Origin: BPIH01 sp042408925
GTDB lineage: Bacteria > Chloroflexota > Limnocylindria > Limnocylindrales > CSP1-4
Assembly: GCA_042408925.1 (NCBI GenBank)
Contig: JBHOQO010000139.1
Span: 1-64,000 of the forward strand
Reading direction: 5' to 3'
DNA length: 64,000 nt
Below the pieces are notes generated by a model that had not been told where the DNA came from, did not search any database, and was given only the letters and a program-made list of their open reading frames with translations. The number at the start of each line of letters is the position of its first letter. Positions within the stretch are counted from its first letter, which is position 1. Shown here one piece after another: positions 33,140 to 41,696 of the stretch. A program made the position numbers and the translations under genes.

Positions 33140-33973
33140 TCAGCCCCACTGTCCATATCCCGCCTCGATGTCAACGTGCAACGGTAGGCACTCGTCAACC
33201 GAGTCGCTGGATTGCCCGACGGTCGCGTTGCCGTTGTAGGCACCCCAGACACGGTTGTAATAGTAGTAGGTGTACACGGTGGGTAGGGGAGCGCAGAACC
33301 ACGAGTTGCTGAAGGTCGCGTGCGTCTCGCCGCGGTAGAACGTATTGCCGCTCAGATAGGTCCCGTACCCGCCGTGCTCCCCGAGCTGCCATCTGGTGGC
33401 AGTGTTCCAGAACCAGCCACCCGAGGTGCTCCCACCAGCAACCGTTGAGCCGTTGTAGCTCCAGGTGATCTGAGTGAGATCAGCGTTCACAAGGAGCCCA
33501 ACTGCGTCTCTCCAGACCACGCGTTGCCAGGCGCTGCGGGTGCTCGTGACCAGCACAGCCTGTTGTGCCGGGGCATTGCCTGTGACTAGAAGCTCGCGGA
33601 CTGAGGTGATCGCTGAGCTCCATTGGCCGACATCGGTGGGTCCACCCGCGGGACTTCCCTCCTCCATCAGCTTGCGGCAGCCCACTGGATCAAGCGCTAT
33701 GCTCCGTAGGGTCCACCCAGCCGCCGGGATCTCCCGAACCTCAGTGGTGTACTGATAGCGACACCCACCTCCTGCGAGTCGAGTTCCCTGCAGGATCCAA
33801 GTGCGCGAGTCAGTCAACGGCGGCAGCGCTGCTCGCGTGTAACTGAAACCACTAGCGAGTGTGGTCGCGGAGACCGTTGGACGCGACGCCCCGAGCGCCA
33901 GTCCGAGCGCTAGGGAAGCAAGCACTGCGCTTCGGAGCATCCTCCAAGATTGCCTCGTGTCTCGCCGCCTCAT
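33140..33973 (-). CDS. Secreted protein of unknown function in an AT-richer patch
   Basis: 277 residues. The signal peptide (M1 to about SA37, hydrophobic LRSAVLASLALGLALGA) has no lipobox. The mature part is rich in Tyr, Trp, Ser, Thr and Asn with four cysteines, as in exported beta proteins (VYTYYYYNRVWGAYNGNA). AGGAGGG six bases before ATG 33973 is a textbook ribosome site, unlike the leaderless pattern of many neighbours. Codon and base use are visibly less GC-rich than elsewhere, suggesting acquisition by transfer. No family was recognised. Confidence 0.65.
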   Translation of the reverse strand: MRRRDTRQSWRMLRSAVLASLALGLALGASRPTVSATTLASGFSYTRAALPPLTDSRTWILQGTRLAGGGCRYQYTTEVREIPAAGWTLRSIALDPVGCRKLMEEGSPAGGPTDVGQWSSAITSVRELLVTGNAPAQQAVLVTSTRSAWQRVVWRDAVGLLVNADLTQITWSYNGSTVAGGSTSGGWFWNTATRWQLGEHGGYGTYLSGNTFYRGETHATFSNSWFCAPLPTVYTYYYYNRVWGAYNGNATVGQSSDSVDECLPLHVDIEAGYGQWG

Positions 33974-34234
33974 CGAGTCCCTCCTATTGTTCTTACGACC
34001 GTGGACCGTACTCTCTCTGTCTCCCTCTGTCTGTCTGTCAAGTGACACCCAACGGCACGAGTCTTATGCCGAGCCCGTGCGACTTCGATCCAGCTCAAAG
34101 GCAGCGAGGCGTACTCTTGACGCAGGGTCGACAGCGATGCAACGTTGCCAGGCCGCAACCGGCTCTTGGACGCGGGATCGTGATCGCTGGGCGATGTTCT
34201 CGCCCGCCTCGCGCTGACCGAGCGGACGCCCGCC
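33974..34234. other. AT-richer spacer with CT/GT microsatellite
   Basis: No gene was seen. A low-complexity CTCTCTGTCTCCCTCTGTCTGT tract is split here as CTCTCTGTCTCC and CTCTGTCTGTCTGTC (about 34011-34039). Next to it the minus strand has TTGACA (34036-34041), a possible -35 for the secreted-protein gene, though no matching -10 at 17 bases was found. Confidence 0.4.
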
Positions 34235-35875
34235 CTACATCCGGAAGACCCCGAAGCGCGTCTCCCGGATCGGGGCCTGGAGAGCGGCCTCGATCCCCAT
34301 GGCCAGGACCCGCCGCGTGTCGAGCGGGTCGATGACCCCGTCGTCCCAGAGCCGGGCTGTTGCGTAGTACGGGTTGCCCTCCCGCTCGTACGTCTCGAGG
34401 ATCGGTGCCTCGAAGGCCGCCCGCTCCTCCTCGGACGTCCACCGCCCACCCGGCAGCGACGCCTCCCGGACCGTCGAGAGGACCCGGGCTGCCTGGGCGC
34501 CGCCCATGACGCTGATCCGGGCGTTCGGCCAGGTCCAGAGGAAGCGCGGCGAGTACGCCCGCCCGGCCATGGCGTAGTTCCCGGCCCCGAAGCTCCCCCC
34601 GACGATGACCGTGAACTTCGGGACCTCGGCGCAGGCGACGGCGGTCACCATCTTCGCCCCGTCCTTCGCGATCCCGCCGGCCTCGTAGTCGCGGCCGACC
34701 ATGAAGCCGGTGATGTTCTGGAGGAAGACGAGGGGGATCTGCCGCTGGGCGGCGAGCTCGATGAAGTGGGCACCTTTGAGCGCCGACTGGGAGAAGAGGA
34801 CGCCGTTGTTCGCCAGGATCGCGACCGGATAGCCCTCGAGGTGGGCGAAGCCGCAGACGAGGGTCTCGCCGTAGAGCGGCTTGAACTCGTGGAAACGGGA
34901 GCCGTCGACGAGGCGGGCGATGACCTCCCGAATGTCGAGGGAGCGACGGAGGTCGGTCGGGATCGCGGCGTAGAGGTGGGCGACGCCGGCCCTCGGGTCG
35001 CCCTCGGCCGGGACGGCCGGCGGTTCGGGCGGCCGGCGTTCCCAGGGCGGTTCGGGCGGGCGGCGGGCGAGGTGGCGAACGATGTCGCGCCCGAGGGCGA
35101 TGGCGTGCTCGTCGTCGAGGGCTTCGTGGTCGACGACGCCCGAGCGGCGGGCGTGGACCTCCGCTCCGCCCAGTTCCTCGGCGCTCACCTCCTCGCCGGT
35201 TGCGGCCTTCACGAGCGGCGGCCCGCCGAGGAAGATCGTCCCGGTCCCGCGGACGATGACGGTCTCGTCGCTCATCGCCGGGACGTAGGCCCCGCCGGCA
35301 GTGGAACTCCCCATGACGAGGGCGATCTGGGGGATCCCGGCCGCCGACATCCGGGCCTGGTTGTAGAAGATCCGCCCGAAGTGGTCGCGGTCGGGGAAGA
35401 CGTCGGCCTGGAGGGGGAGGTAGGCGCCGCCCGAATCGACGAGGTAGACGCACGGGAGCCGGTTCTCGAGGGCGATCTCCTGGGCCCGGAGGTGCTTCTT
35501 CACCGTCATCGGGTAGTAGGTCCCGCCCTTCACGGTGGCGTCGTTGGCGACGACGACGCAGAGGGTCCCCTCGATCCGGCCGATCCCGGTGACGATCCCC
35601 GCCCCGGGGGCCTCGTCGTCGTACATGCCGGTGGCGGCGAGGGGCGAGAGCTCGAGGAAGGCGCTCCCGGGGTCGAGGAGGCGCTCGATCCGTTCGCGGA
35701 CCGGGAGCTTGCCGCGCTCGCGGTGGCGAGCGATCGCCCGCTCGTCGCCGGCGGCGCCTCGCTCGACGAGGGCGCGCTGGCGGGCGCGGAGGTCGGCGAC
35801 GAGGGCGCGCATCGCCGCCTCGTTCGTCCGGGCCTCGGGGTCGGCGGGATCGAGGCGGCTCCGCAGGACGGCCAT
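34235..35875 (-). CDS. Acyl-CoA carboxylase beta chain (methylcrotonoyl-CoA carboxylase type)
   Basis: Carboxyltransferase subunit that moves CO2 from biotin to the acyl-CoA. The 546 residues follow the methylcrotonyl-CoA carboxylase pattern: GGTYYPMTVKKHLRAQEIA, YLVDSGGAYLPLQ, GSSTAGGAYVPAMSDE, and later NITGFMVGRDYEAGGIAKDG and GAGNYAMAGRAY. The length matches the family. The alpha chain is probably the HTH-fused gene 9 kb away. The adjacent upstream region is a decayed antitoxin, so the two subunit genes may have been separated by rearrangement. Confidence 0.92.
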   Translation of the reverse strand: MAVLRSRLDPADPEARTNEAAMRALVADLRARQRALVERGAAGDERAIARHRERGKLPVRERIERLLDPGSAFLELSPLAATGMYDDEAPGAGIVTGIGRIEGTLCVVVANDATVKGGTYYPMTVKKHLRAQEIALENRLPCVYLVDSGGAYLPLQADVFPDRDHFGRIFYNQARMSAAGIPQIALVMGSSTAGGAYVPAMSDETVIVRGTGTIFLGGPPLVKAATGEEVSAEELGGAEVHARRSGVVDHEALDDEHAIALGRDIVRHLARRPPEPPWERRPPEPPAVPAEGDPRAGVAHLYAAIPTDLRRSLDIREVIARLVDGSRFHEFKPLYGETLVCGFAHLEGYPVAILANNGVLFSQSALKGAHFIELAAQRQIPLVFLQNITGFMVGRDYEAGGIAKDGAKMVTAVACAEVPKFTVIVGGSFGAGNYAMAGRAYSPRFLWTWPNARISVMGGAQAARVLSTVREASLPGGRWTSEEERAAFEAPILETYEREGNPYYATARLWDDGVIDPLDTRRVLAMGIEAALQAPIRETRFGVFRM

Positions 35876-36077
35876 GGCGAGCCGATGATACGGGCCGGCG
35901 GCTGGTTCCGAGCCGCGTGGCCGTCCACGCGAAGGGCGGCGCCTTTGGTGCCTCCTCGGTCAGGGAGGCGGCCAGGAGTTCGGAGACGAGGCGCCCAAGC
36001 GACTTGCCTTCGCGGCGCTGCCGCTCCTTGAGTCGCCGCAGGACGACCGGGTCGATGTCGATCGTCGTCCGCGTCAT
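35876..36077 (-). pseudogene. Ribbon-helix-helix antitoxin remnant
   Basis: From ATG 36077, MTRTTIDIDPVVLRRLKERQ is a normal RHH antitoxin start, continuing with RREGKSLGRLVSELLAASL and APPFAWTATRLG. The usual ending (a DLEDKEALWRAL-type tail and stop) is missing. The frame simply continues into the carboxylase gene out of frame, and no toxin follows. It looks like a VapB gene cut at its 3' end by a deletion that also removed the toxin. Confidence 0.6.
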
Positions 36078-36114
36078 AAGCGTGACGATCGAGCAGACGT
36101 CATCAGATGTCAAG

Positions 36115-36681
36115 TCAGCGGCTGGTCGGGCTTGGGCCGCGCGTCGCCCAGAGCGGCCAGCCGTCGGGGCCGACTCGGAGGTCCGGGTGCGGCTCGTGGG
36201 GCTCCGGCGCTCGGCCCGCCCGGAGGTGGACGACCGAGACGCCGCGGACGGTGAGGGCGTCGGCGACGAGCCGCCGGTGGCAGCGGCGCCAGTCGAGCTC
36301 GGCGCACATGACCGCGAGCCGTTCGCTCGCTCGAGCCCGTCGGACGAGCGCCTCGACGGCGTCGCGGAAGATCGGGCTGTCGGTGTGGTCGGCGTAGCCG
36401 CGGAAGGCCCGGTCTTCCCAGGCGGTGTGGCGGGTCGGCCCGGGGCGGGGCGAGCGGCGGCCGCCGAGGCCCTCGCCGGCCCACTCGTAGGCGATGCCGA
36501 GGGCGGGCAGGTCGGCGGCGAGACGGTCCCGGGTCAGGTGCAGCGAACGGCGCGAGGTCGGGAAGCGGCGGATGTCGACGACGGTCCGGACGCCGGCGGT
36601 GCGGAGGGCCGCGGCGATCGCCTCGGTCGAGAGGGTGCCGTGGCCGATCGTCCAGATCGTCGGCGCTTCGCCGTTGGCCAC
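36115..36681 (-). CDS. DUF488 family protein
   Basis: 188 residues with the family hallmarks: IWTIGHGTLSTEAIAAAL at the start, VVDIRRFPTSRRS, and the conserved cysteine region VMCAELDWRRCHRRLVAD. Proteins of this family are widespread and uncharacterised; the Cys-x6-Cys region suggests a catalytic or metal role. The GTG start at 36681 is preferred because the family begins there. It probably stands alone, upstream of the antitoxin remnant on the same strand. Confidence 0.82.
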   Translation of the reverse strand: MANGEAPTIWTIGHGTLSTEAIAAALRTAGVRTVVDIRRFPTSRRSLHLTRDRLAADLPALGIAYEWAGEGLGGRRSPRPGPTRHTAWEDRAFRGYADHTDSPIFRDAVEALVRRARASERLAVMCAELDWRRCHRRLVADALTVRGVSVVHLRAGRAPEPHEPHPDLRVGPDGWPLWATRGPSPTSR

Positions 36682-36711
36682 CGCAGGAAGAATCGACGCC
36701 GACCGGCGCCC

Positions 36712-38166
36712 TCAGGCCGCCCAGGCCACGTGCCAGACCCGCCAGAGGGCGGTCGGGTCCGAGGTCGGGTCGCCGTGGACGAGGACGAAGTCGGCCGGGC
36801 CGCCCTCGACGATGACTCCCGCCGTCGGTTCGCCGAGGAGCTCGCCGCCCCGCCAGGTCGCGGCCCCGAGGGCTTCCCACGGCTCGAAGCCGGCGGCGAC
36901 GAGGGACTCGACCTCCCAGGCGAGCTGGTTCGCCCGGGCCGAGCCGCCCCCGAAGTCGGTCCCGGTGCAGACGGCGACGCCGGCCGCTCGGGCCGCCCGG
37001 ACGCTCGCTTCGGCCCGCTCGAGGCGCTCGGCGATGGCCGTCCGACCGGAGGGGGAGGCGAACCGCTCGATGCGCGTCGTTCGGGCGAAGGTGAGCCAGG
37101 AGCGGAGGACGGTCAGGGTCGAGACGAGGGCGACGCCGTTCGCGGCCATCGTCCGGGCGACGGCGCCATCGAGGACGAAGCCGTGCTCGACGGCATCGAC
37201 GCCGGCTGCCGCGGCGACGCCCGCCCCCTCGAGGTTCGTGGCGTGGGCGGTCACCTTCGCGCCGCGGGCGTGGACCGCCTCGACGACCCGCCGGACCTCG
37301 GCCGCCGTCCAGGGGGAGCGGCCGGGATCGGGCCCGTCGAGGTAGAGCTTCACGAGATCGGCGCCCTCGTCGAGCTGGGCGAGGGCGGCCCGGAGGAGGC
37401 CGTCGGCGTCGTCGACGCCGATGGTGATCTCGGCGGGGCGGGTGCCGCTCCGGACGAGCCAGGTCCCGGCGGCCCGGATCCGGGGCATCTCGGGCCGCTC
37501 CCGCCAGCGATCCCGGACCCCGAGGCTCAAGGCCCGGATCCGGCCGTCGACGGGATCGCGGCCGCGCGGCGCGCCGACGTCCCGTGCCCACCGGACCCCG
37601 GCCGCCGTGAGGAGCCGCCCGTTCGCTTCGGCGTAGGCGAGGAGCCGCTCCGGCGGGTCGCTCCCCCGGTCGATCCAGTGGGCGCCCCCCGGGAGCGTCA
37701 CGTGGCTGTGACAGTCGACGAGACCTGGCACGATGGTCGAGCCCGAGGCGTCGACGATCTCGAGGCCCGACCGTGATCCGAGCGGCCCCTCGTCGTCGCT
37801 CGGACGGATCCAGCGGACGACGCCGTCCTCGACGAAGACGCTTACCCCGACCGTGAGGCGATCGGAGCGCCCGTCGGCGAGGGCGCCGTCCCGGTAGAGG
37901 ACGCGCCGGCGGGCAGGCGGCGGACTCGGCGTCGGCCCGGCCGTGGCGGGCGAGGGGCTCGGGAGCTCGGTGGTCGTCTCGGCTGGGGAACGCGCGGGGC
38001 TGCCGTCGGCCGCCGAGGGGAGCGGGGTCGGCGCGACGAGGCTCGGTCGTCGGGGGTTCGGCGCCAGCTCGCAGCCGACGAAGAGGGCGGCGGACGCCGC
38101 GGCCGACCAGGCGAGGAAGCGTCGGCGCGCCAGATCGACGGACTCCCGATCGAGCGACCCGGTCAT
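36712..38166 (-). CDS. Exported amidohydrolase with Tat-type lipoprotein signal
   Basis: 484 residues. The N-terminus has DLARRRFLAWSAAASAALFV followed by Gly-Cys, a twin-arginine-like motif plus lipobox, so it is probably exported folded and lipid-anchored. A Pro/Ser linker follows (about 45-90). The catalytic domain shows DCHSHV (HxH metal site), LVKLYLDG (bridging Lys), TAHATNLEG, VEHGF and the last metal ligand in CTGTDFGGGS. Substrates in this cyclic-amide/peptide hydrolase superfamily are diverse and not predictable here. TACGCT lies nine bases before the ATG. Confidence 0.83.
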   Translation of the reverse strand: MTGSLDRESVDLARRRFLAWSAAASAALFVGCELAPNPRRPSLVAPTPLPSAADGSPARSPAETTTELPSPSPATAGPTPSPPPARRRVLYRDGALADGRSDRLTVGVSVFVEDGVVRWIRPSDDEGPLGSRSGLEIVDASGSTIVPGLVDCHSHVTLPGGAHWIDRGSDPPERLLAYAEANGRLLTAAGVRWARDVGAPRGRDPVDGRIRALSLGVRDRWRERPEMPRIRAAGTWLVRSGTRPAEITIGVDDADGLLRAALAQLDEGADLVKLYLDGPDPGRSPWTAAEVRRVVEAVHARGAKVTAHATNLEGAGVAAAAGVDAVEHGFVLDGAVARTMAANGVALVSTLTVLRSWLTFARTTRIERFASPSGRTAIAERLERAEASVRAARAAGVAVCTGTDFGGGSARANQLAWEVESLVAAGFEPWEALGAATWRGGELLGEPTAGVIVEGGPADFVLVHGDPTSDPTALWRVWHVAWAA

Positions 38167-38175
38167 CGTGGTCGG

Positions 38176-38181
38176 AGCGTA
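38176..38181 (-). promoter_or_regulatory. -10-like TACGCT box of the amidohydrolase gene
   Basis: TACGCT on the minus strand, nine bases before the ATG at 38166. It shares the spacer with the divergent BNR-repeat gene. Confidence 0.4.
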
Positions 38182-38211
38182 CACCACGGCCAAGAGCGCC
38201 GAGTGCGCCGC

Positions 38212-38270
38212 GCCGGCAGTCGCCGCCGGCAGTCGCCGCCGGCAGCCGCTGCCGGCAGTCGCCGCCGGCA
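38212..38270. repeat. 13-bp tandem repeat in a divergent spacer
   Basis: GCCGGCAGTCGCC occurs four times head to tail with one variant (GCCGGCAGCCGCT), ending in a fifth partial unit. It lies between the divergent amidohydrolase and BNR-repeat genes. Confidence 0.75.
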
Positions 38271-38355
38271 CCGATCGCCGGGATCGGCGAAGATGGGGGC
38301 CGTGCCGCCGCCGGCGGCCGAGCCCTCGGTGGAGGGAGCGCAGAGGGAGCGTCCC

Positions 38356-39471
38356 ATGAGCAGCGTTCGCGTCCTCGTCGGCACCCGGAAGGGTGCCTTC
38401 GTCCTGAGCGCCGACGGCGCCCGCCGGTCGTGGTCGATCGACGGCCCCCACTTCGGCGGCTGGGTCGTCCATCACGTCAAGGGCTCGCCCGCCGACCCGA
38501 ACCGGATCTGGGCTGCCCAGTGGACGGACTGGCACGGCCAGGTGATCCAGCGCTCCGACGACGGCGGCCGGACGTGGCGGGCGGTCGGCAACGCCTTCCT
38601 CTACGACGGCGACGCCGGGACCCATCAGTGGTACGACGGCTCGCTCCGGCCCTGGGAGTTCAAGAAGGTCTGGCACCTCGAGCCGTCCCTCACCGACCCG
38701 GACGTCGTCTATGCCGGGGTGGAGGATGCCGCCCTCTTTCGTTCCTCGGACGGCGGCGAGACGTGGACGGAGCTCGCCGGCCTTCGGCGCCACGGAACCG
38801 GCCCGAGCTGGCAGCCGGGCGCGGGCGGCCTCTGCCTCCACACGATCATCCTCGATCCCCGAACTCCGGACCGGATGGTCGTTGCCATCTCCGCGGCCGG
38901 AGCCTTCCGGACCGACGACGGTGGGGCGAGCTGGCAGGCGATCAACCGCGGTCTCCGCTCCGATTACCTTCCCGACGAGGACGCCGAGGTCGGCCACTGC
39001 GTCCACCACGTGGCCGCCCACCCGGCGCGGCCCGACGTCCTCTTCATGCAGAAGCACTGGGACGTCCTGCGGAGCGACGACGGCGGCCGGCAGTGGGTCG
39101 AGGTCAGCGGCAACCTGCCGTCGGACTTCGGCTTCGTCGTCGACGTCCACGCCCACGAACCCGAGACGATTTTCGTCGTCCCGATCAAGAGCGACACGGA
39201 ACACTACCCGCCCGAGGGTCGGCTGCGGGTCTATCGAAGCCGGACCGGCGGCCACGAGTGGGAAGCCCTCACCGAGGGGCTTCCCCAGCGGGACTGCTAC
39301 GTGAACGTCCTCCGCGATGCCATGGCGGTGGATCGCCTCGATCCGTGCGGGGTCTACTTCGGGACGACGGGCGGTCAGGTCTACGCCTCGGCCGACGGCG
39401 GCGACCACTGGACGGCGATCGCCGAGCACCTCCCGCCGGTCCTCTCCGTGGAGGTCCAGACACTGCCGTGA
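38356..39471 (+). CDS. BNR/sialidase-type beta-propeller protein
   Basis: 371 residues without a signal peptide. At least five Asp-box repeats are visible (SDDGGRTW, SSDGGETW, TDDGGASW, SDDGGRQW, SADGGDHW), the hallmark of sialidase-like or photosystem-assembly-like beta propellers. The N-terminus is VRVLVGTRKGAFVLSADG. Catalytic residues of true sialidases were not recognised, so it may be a binding or unknown-activity propeller. It is coupled to a MoaD/ThiS-like gene by a GTGA overlap. Confidence 0.8.
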   Translation: MSSVRVLVGTRKGAFVLSADGARRSWSIDGPHFGGWVVHHVKGSPADPNRIWAAQWTDWHGQVIQRSDDGGRTWRAVGNAFLYDGDAGTHQWYDGSLRPWEFKKVWHLEPSLTDPDVVYAGVEDAALFRSSDGGETWTELAGLRRHGTGPSWQPGAGGLCLHTIILDPRTPDRMVVAISAAGAFRTDDGGASWQAINRGLRSDYLPDEDAEVGHCVHHVAAHPARPDVLFMQKHWDVLRSDDGGRQWVEVSGNLPSDFGFVVDVHAHEPETIFVVPIKSDTEHYPPEGRLRVYRSRTGGHEWEALTEGLPQRDCYVNVLRDAMAVDRLDPCGVYFGTTGGQVYASADGGDHWTAIAEHLPPVLSVEVQTLP

Positions 39472-39830
39472 CGACGGGCGGGGCGAGCGGGTCGTCCGGG
39501 GTGGCGCCGGCGCCGGACGGGCGGCGACCGATCCGGGTCGTCCTGCCGCATCACCTGCGCAGCCTGGCCGGGACGGGGGCCGAGGTCGTCGTCGAGGTTG
39601 CCGAACCGGTGACGATCGCCGCCGTCCTCGACGCCCTCGAGGCCCGCTACCCGCCGCTTCGGGGCACGATCCGCGACCTCCGGACGGGGGCGCGGCGGGC
39701 CTTCATCCGCTACTTCGCGGCCGGCGACGATCTCTCGTTCGAGGCGCCGGACGCGGTCCTCCCGGCCGCGGTCGTCGGGGGCGCCGAGCCGTTCCGGATC
39801 CTCGGGGCGATCGCCGGGGGCGACGGCTGA
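39468..39830 (+). CDS. MoaD/ThiS-like ubiquitin-fold protein
   Basis: 120 residues. After a flexible 22-residue leader comes a beta-grasp pattern: IRVVLPHHLRSLAG, VVVEVAEPVTIAAVLDALEA, YPPLRGTIRD and a C-terminal PFRILGAIAGGDG. Sulfur carriers end exactly in Gly-Gly; here two residues follow the GG, so it would need trimming or may not carry sulfur. The GTG start overlaps the stop of the BNR-propeller gene. Confidence 0.75.
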   Translation: MTTGGASGSSGVAPAPDGRRPIRVVLPHHLRSLAGTGAEVVVEVAEPVTIAAVLDALEARYPPLRGTIRDLRTGARRAFIRYFAAGDDLSFEAPDAVLPAAVVGGAEPFRILGAIAGGDG

Positions 39831-39913
39831 CGGTCGGCGACGGCCCGGCGGCCGGTGTTACCCTTCGCGTCAGCGTGACCGAAGCCGTCGCCCTCGAGTC
39901 CACGACGCCTCCG

Positions 39914-40783
39914 ATGCCGAGCGGTGACCGCCCCGGCCGAGGATCGAGACCCTCGTCGCCGCACGCCGAGGCCGTCCGCCTCCGGCTGGCCGACGCCTGG
40001 GGCGAGCTCGGCGCGGCCTGGGGCGTCGCCCCGGCCGTCGCCCGCGTCCACGCCTACCTGATGAGCCGCGCCTGCCCCCTGACCGAGCGCGAGGTCCGCG
40101 AGGCCCTCGGCCTCTCCCACCGGGCCACGAGCCGGGCGCTGGCCGAGGCCGTCGCCTGGGGCCTCGTCGAGCGGGTCGAGGAGCCCCGCCGGGTTGGACG
40201 GCGGGGGCCCCCGGGCGCTGCCTACGCCGCCGTCTCCGATCCCTGGCGCTGGTTCGGGCGGATCGTCGCCGAGCGCAAGACCCGCGAGGGGGACCCGATC
40301 GTGGGAGCCCTCCAGGGCGCCCTCACCGACGCCGACGCCCTCGCCGCCGCCCACCCCGACGACGCCGAGCTCGTGGGCCTCCGGGACTGGCTCTCCGCGT
40401 TTCTCGCCTTCGTCCGACTCTTCGACCGGGCCGTCGGCCTCCTGCCGCGGCTCGAACCGCGCTCCCTGGAGCGGGTCATGCGCCTCCTCGGGGAGGTCCC
40501 CGACGAGACCGTCCTCCGCCTCGTCCATCTCCTCGATAATCTCGACGACGAGGACGTCCTCGCCCTCGTCACGAGCCTCTCGCGCCTGTCGCCGGAACGA
40601 GCGCGGCAAGCGACGAAGCTCATGTCCGGCGTCCTCCGGACGGTCGGCGGGCCTCTGGGACGCCAGCCCGGCCGGCCCGCGAGGGGCCCTCGACGGCCAG
40701 CGTGCGATAATCAAGCCGAACCCCGTTCGCCCGCGCGGGCTCGAACGGGTCCTTCCCGAGATCGGCCGGCGGGCGGCCGGTAG
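39914..40783 (+). CDS. GbsR/MarR-like transcriptional regulator
   Basis: 289 residues. The winged-helix region (about 20-95) reads AWGELGAAWGVAPAVARVHA, CPLTEREVREALGLSHRATS and RALAEAVAWGLVERVEEP, close to GbsR-type regulators. A helical region follows that could form a dimer interface. The last 40 residues are low complexity and overlap a GATAAT box, so the conserved protein may end earlier. In-frame GTG 39875 is another start. Targets are unknown. Confidence 0.7.
   Translation: MPSGDRPGRGSRPSSPHAEAVRLRLADAWGELGAAWGVAPAVARVHAYLMSRACPLTEREVREALGLSHRATSRALAEAVAWGLVERVEEPRRVGRRGPPGAAYAAVSDPWRWFGRIVAERKTREGDPIVGALQGALTDADALAAAHPDDAELVGLRDWLSAFLAFVRLFDRAVGLLPRLEPRSLERVMRLLGEVPDETVLRLVHLLDNLDDEDVLALVTSLSRLSPERARQATKLMSGVLRTVGGPLGRQPGRPARGPRRPACDNQAEPRSPARARTGPSRDRPAGGR
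40706..40711 (+). promoter_or_regulatory. Possible -10 box upstream of pdxS
   Basis: GATAAT stands out in GC-rich sequence 97 bases before the pdxS ATG, inside the low-complexity 3' end of the regulator frame. No good -35 was found. Confidence 0.3.
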
Positions 40784-40808
40784 TACAGGCAGAGGAACGC
40801 ACGCAGCG

Positions 40809-41696
40809 ATGAGCGTCGAAACGTCCACCTGGGCCACGAAGAAGGGCCTGGCCCAGATGCTGAAGGGCGGCGTCATCATGGACGTCGTCACGCCCGAACA
40901 GGCCAAGATCGCCGAAGATGCCGGTGCTGTGGCCGTCATGGCCCTCGAGCGGGTGCCGGCGGACATCCGGGCCGCCGGCGGGGTCGCCCGGATGTCGGAC
41001 CCGGCCCTCATCGAGCAGATCATGGCCGCCGTTTCGATCCCCGTCATGGCGAAGTGCCGGATCGGCCATTTCGTCGAGGCCCAGATCCTCGAGGCGATCG
41101 GCGTCGACTACATCGACGAATCCGAAGTCCTCACGCCGGCCGACGAGACGAACCACATCGACAAGCACGCCTTCAAGGTCCCCTTCGTCTGCGGCTGCCG
41201 GAACCTCGGCGAGGCCCTCCGGCGGATCAACGAAGGGGCGGCCATGATCCGGACGAAGGGCGAGGCCGGGACCGGGAACGTCGTCGAGGCGGTCCGCCAG
41301 CTCCGCACCGTTCTGGCCGAGATCCGGCGCCTCCAGTCGATGCGGGAGGACGAGCTCTACGTCGCCGCCAAGGAGCTCGACGCCCCGTACCACCTCGTCA
41401 GGGAGGTCGCCGAGACCGGCCGGCTGCCGGTCGTCAACTTCGTGGCCGGCGGGATCAGCACCCCGGCCGACGCGGCCCTCGTCATGCAGCTCGGCGCCGA
41501 AGGCGTCTTCGTTGGCTCGGGGATCTTCAAGAGCGAGGACCCGGCCCGCATGGCGTCCGCCATTGTCCAAGCGACGACCCACTACGACGACCCGAAGATC
41601 CTGGCCGAGGTGAGCAAAGGGCTCGGCGCCCCGATGCGTGGGATCGCCCTCGAGACGATCCCCGAGGCGGAGCGCCTCGCCGTTCGGGGTTGGTGA
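40809..41696 (+). CDS. pdxS: Pyridoxal 5'-phosphate synthase, PdxS subunit
   Basis: Synthase subunit of the R5P-dependent vitamin B6 pathway; condenses ribose 5-phosphate, glyceraldehyde 3-phosphate and ammonia supplied by PdxT. The 295 residues are strongly conserved: KGGVIMDVVTPEQAKIAEDA, with the first active Lys soon after MAKCRIGHFVEAQ, IRTKGEAGTGNVVEA (second Lys), and FVAGGISTPADAA. It lacks nothing expected. The stop lies in a 40-bp tandem repeat. PdxT follows after 164 bases. Confidence 0.97.
   Translation: MSVETSTWATKKGLAQMLKGGVIMDVVTPEQAKIAEDAGAVAVMALERVPADIRAAGGVARMSDPALIEQIMAAVSIPVMAKCRIGHFVEAQILEAIGVDYIDESEVLTPADETNHIDKHAFKVPFVCGCRNLGEALRRINEGAAMIRTKGEAGTGNVVEAVRQLRTVLAEIRRLQSMREDELYVAAKELDAPYHLVREVAETGRLPVVNFVAGGISTPADAALVMQLGAEGVFVGSGIFKSEDPARMASAIVQATTHYDDPKILAEVSKGLGAPMRGIALETIPEAERLAVRGW

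Noticed and set aside
36078..36113. Promoter of the antitoxin remnant
   Set aside because: A perfect TTGACA is present at 36108-36113 on the minus strand, but no fitting -10 hexamer at 16-19 bases was found.
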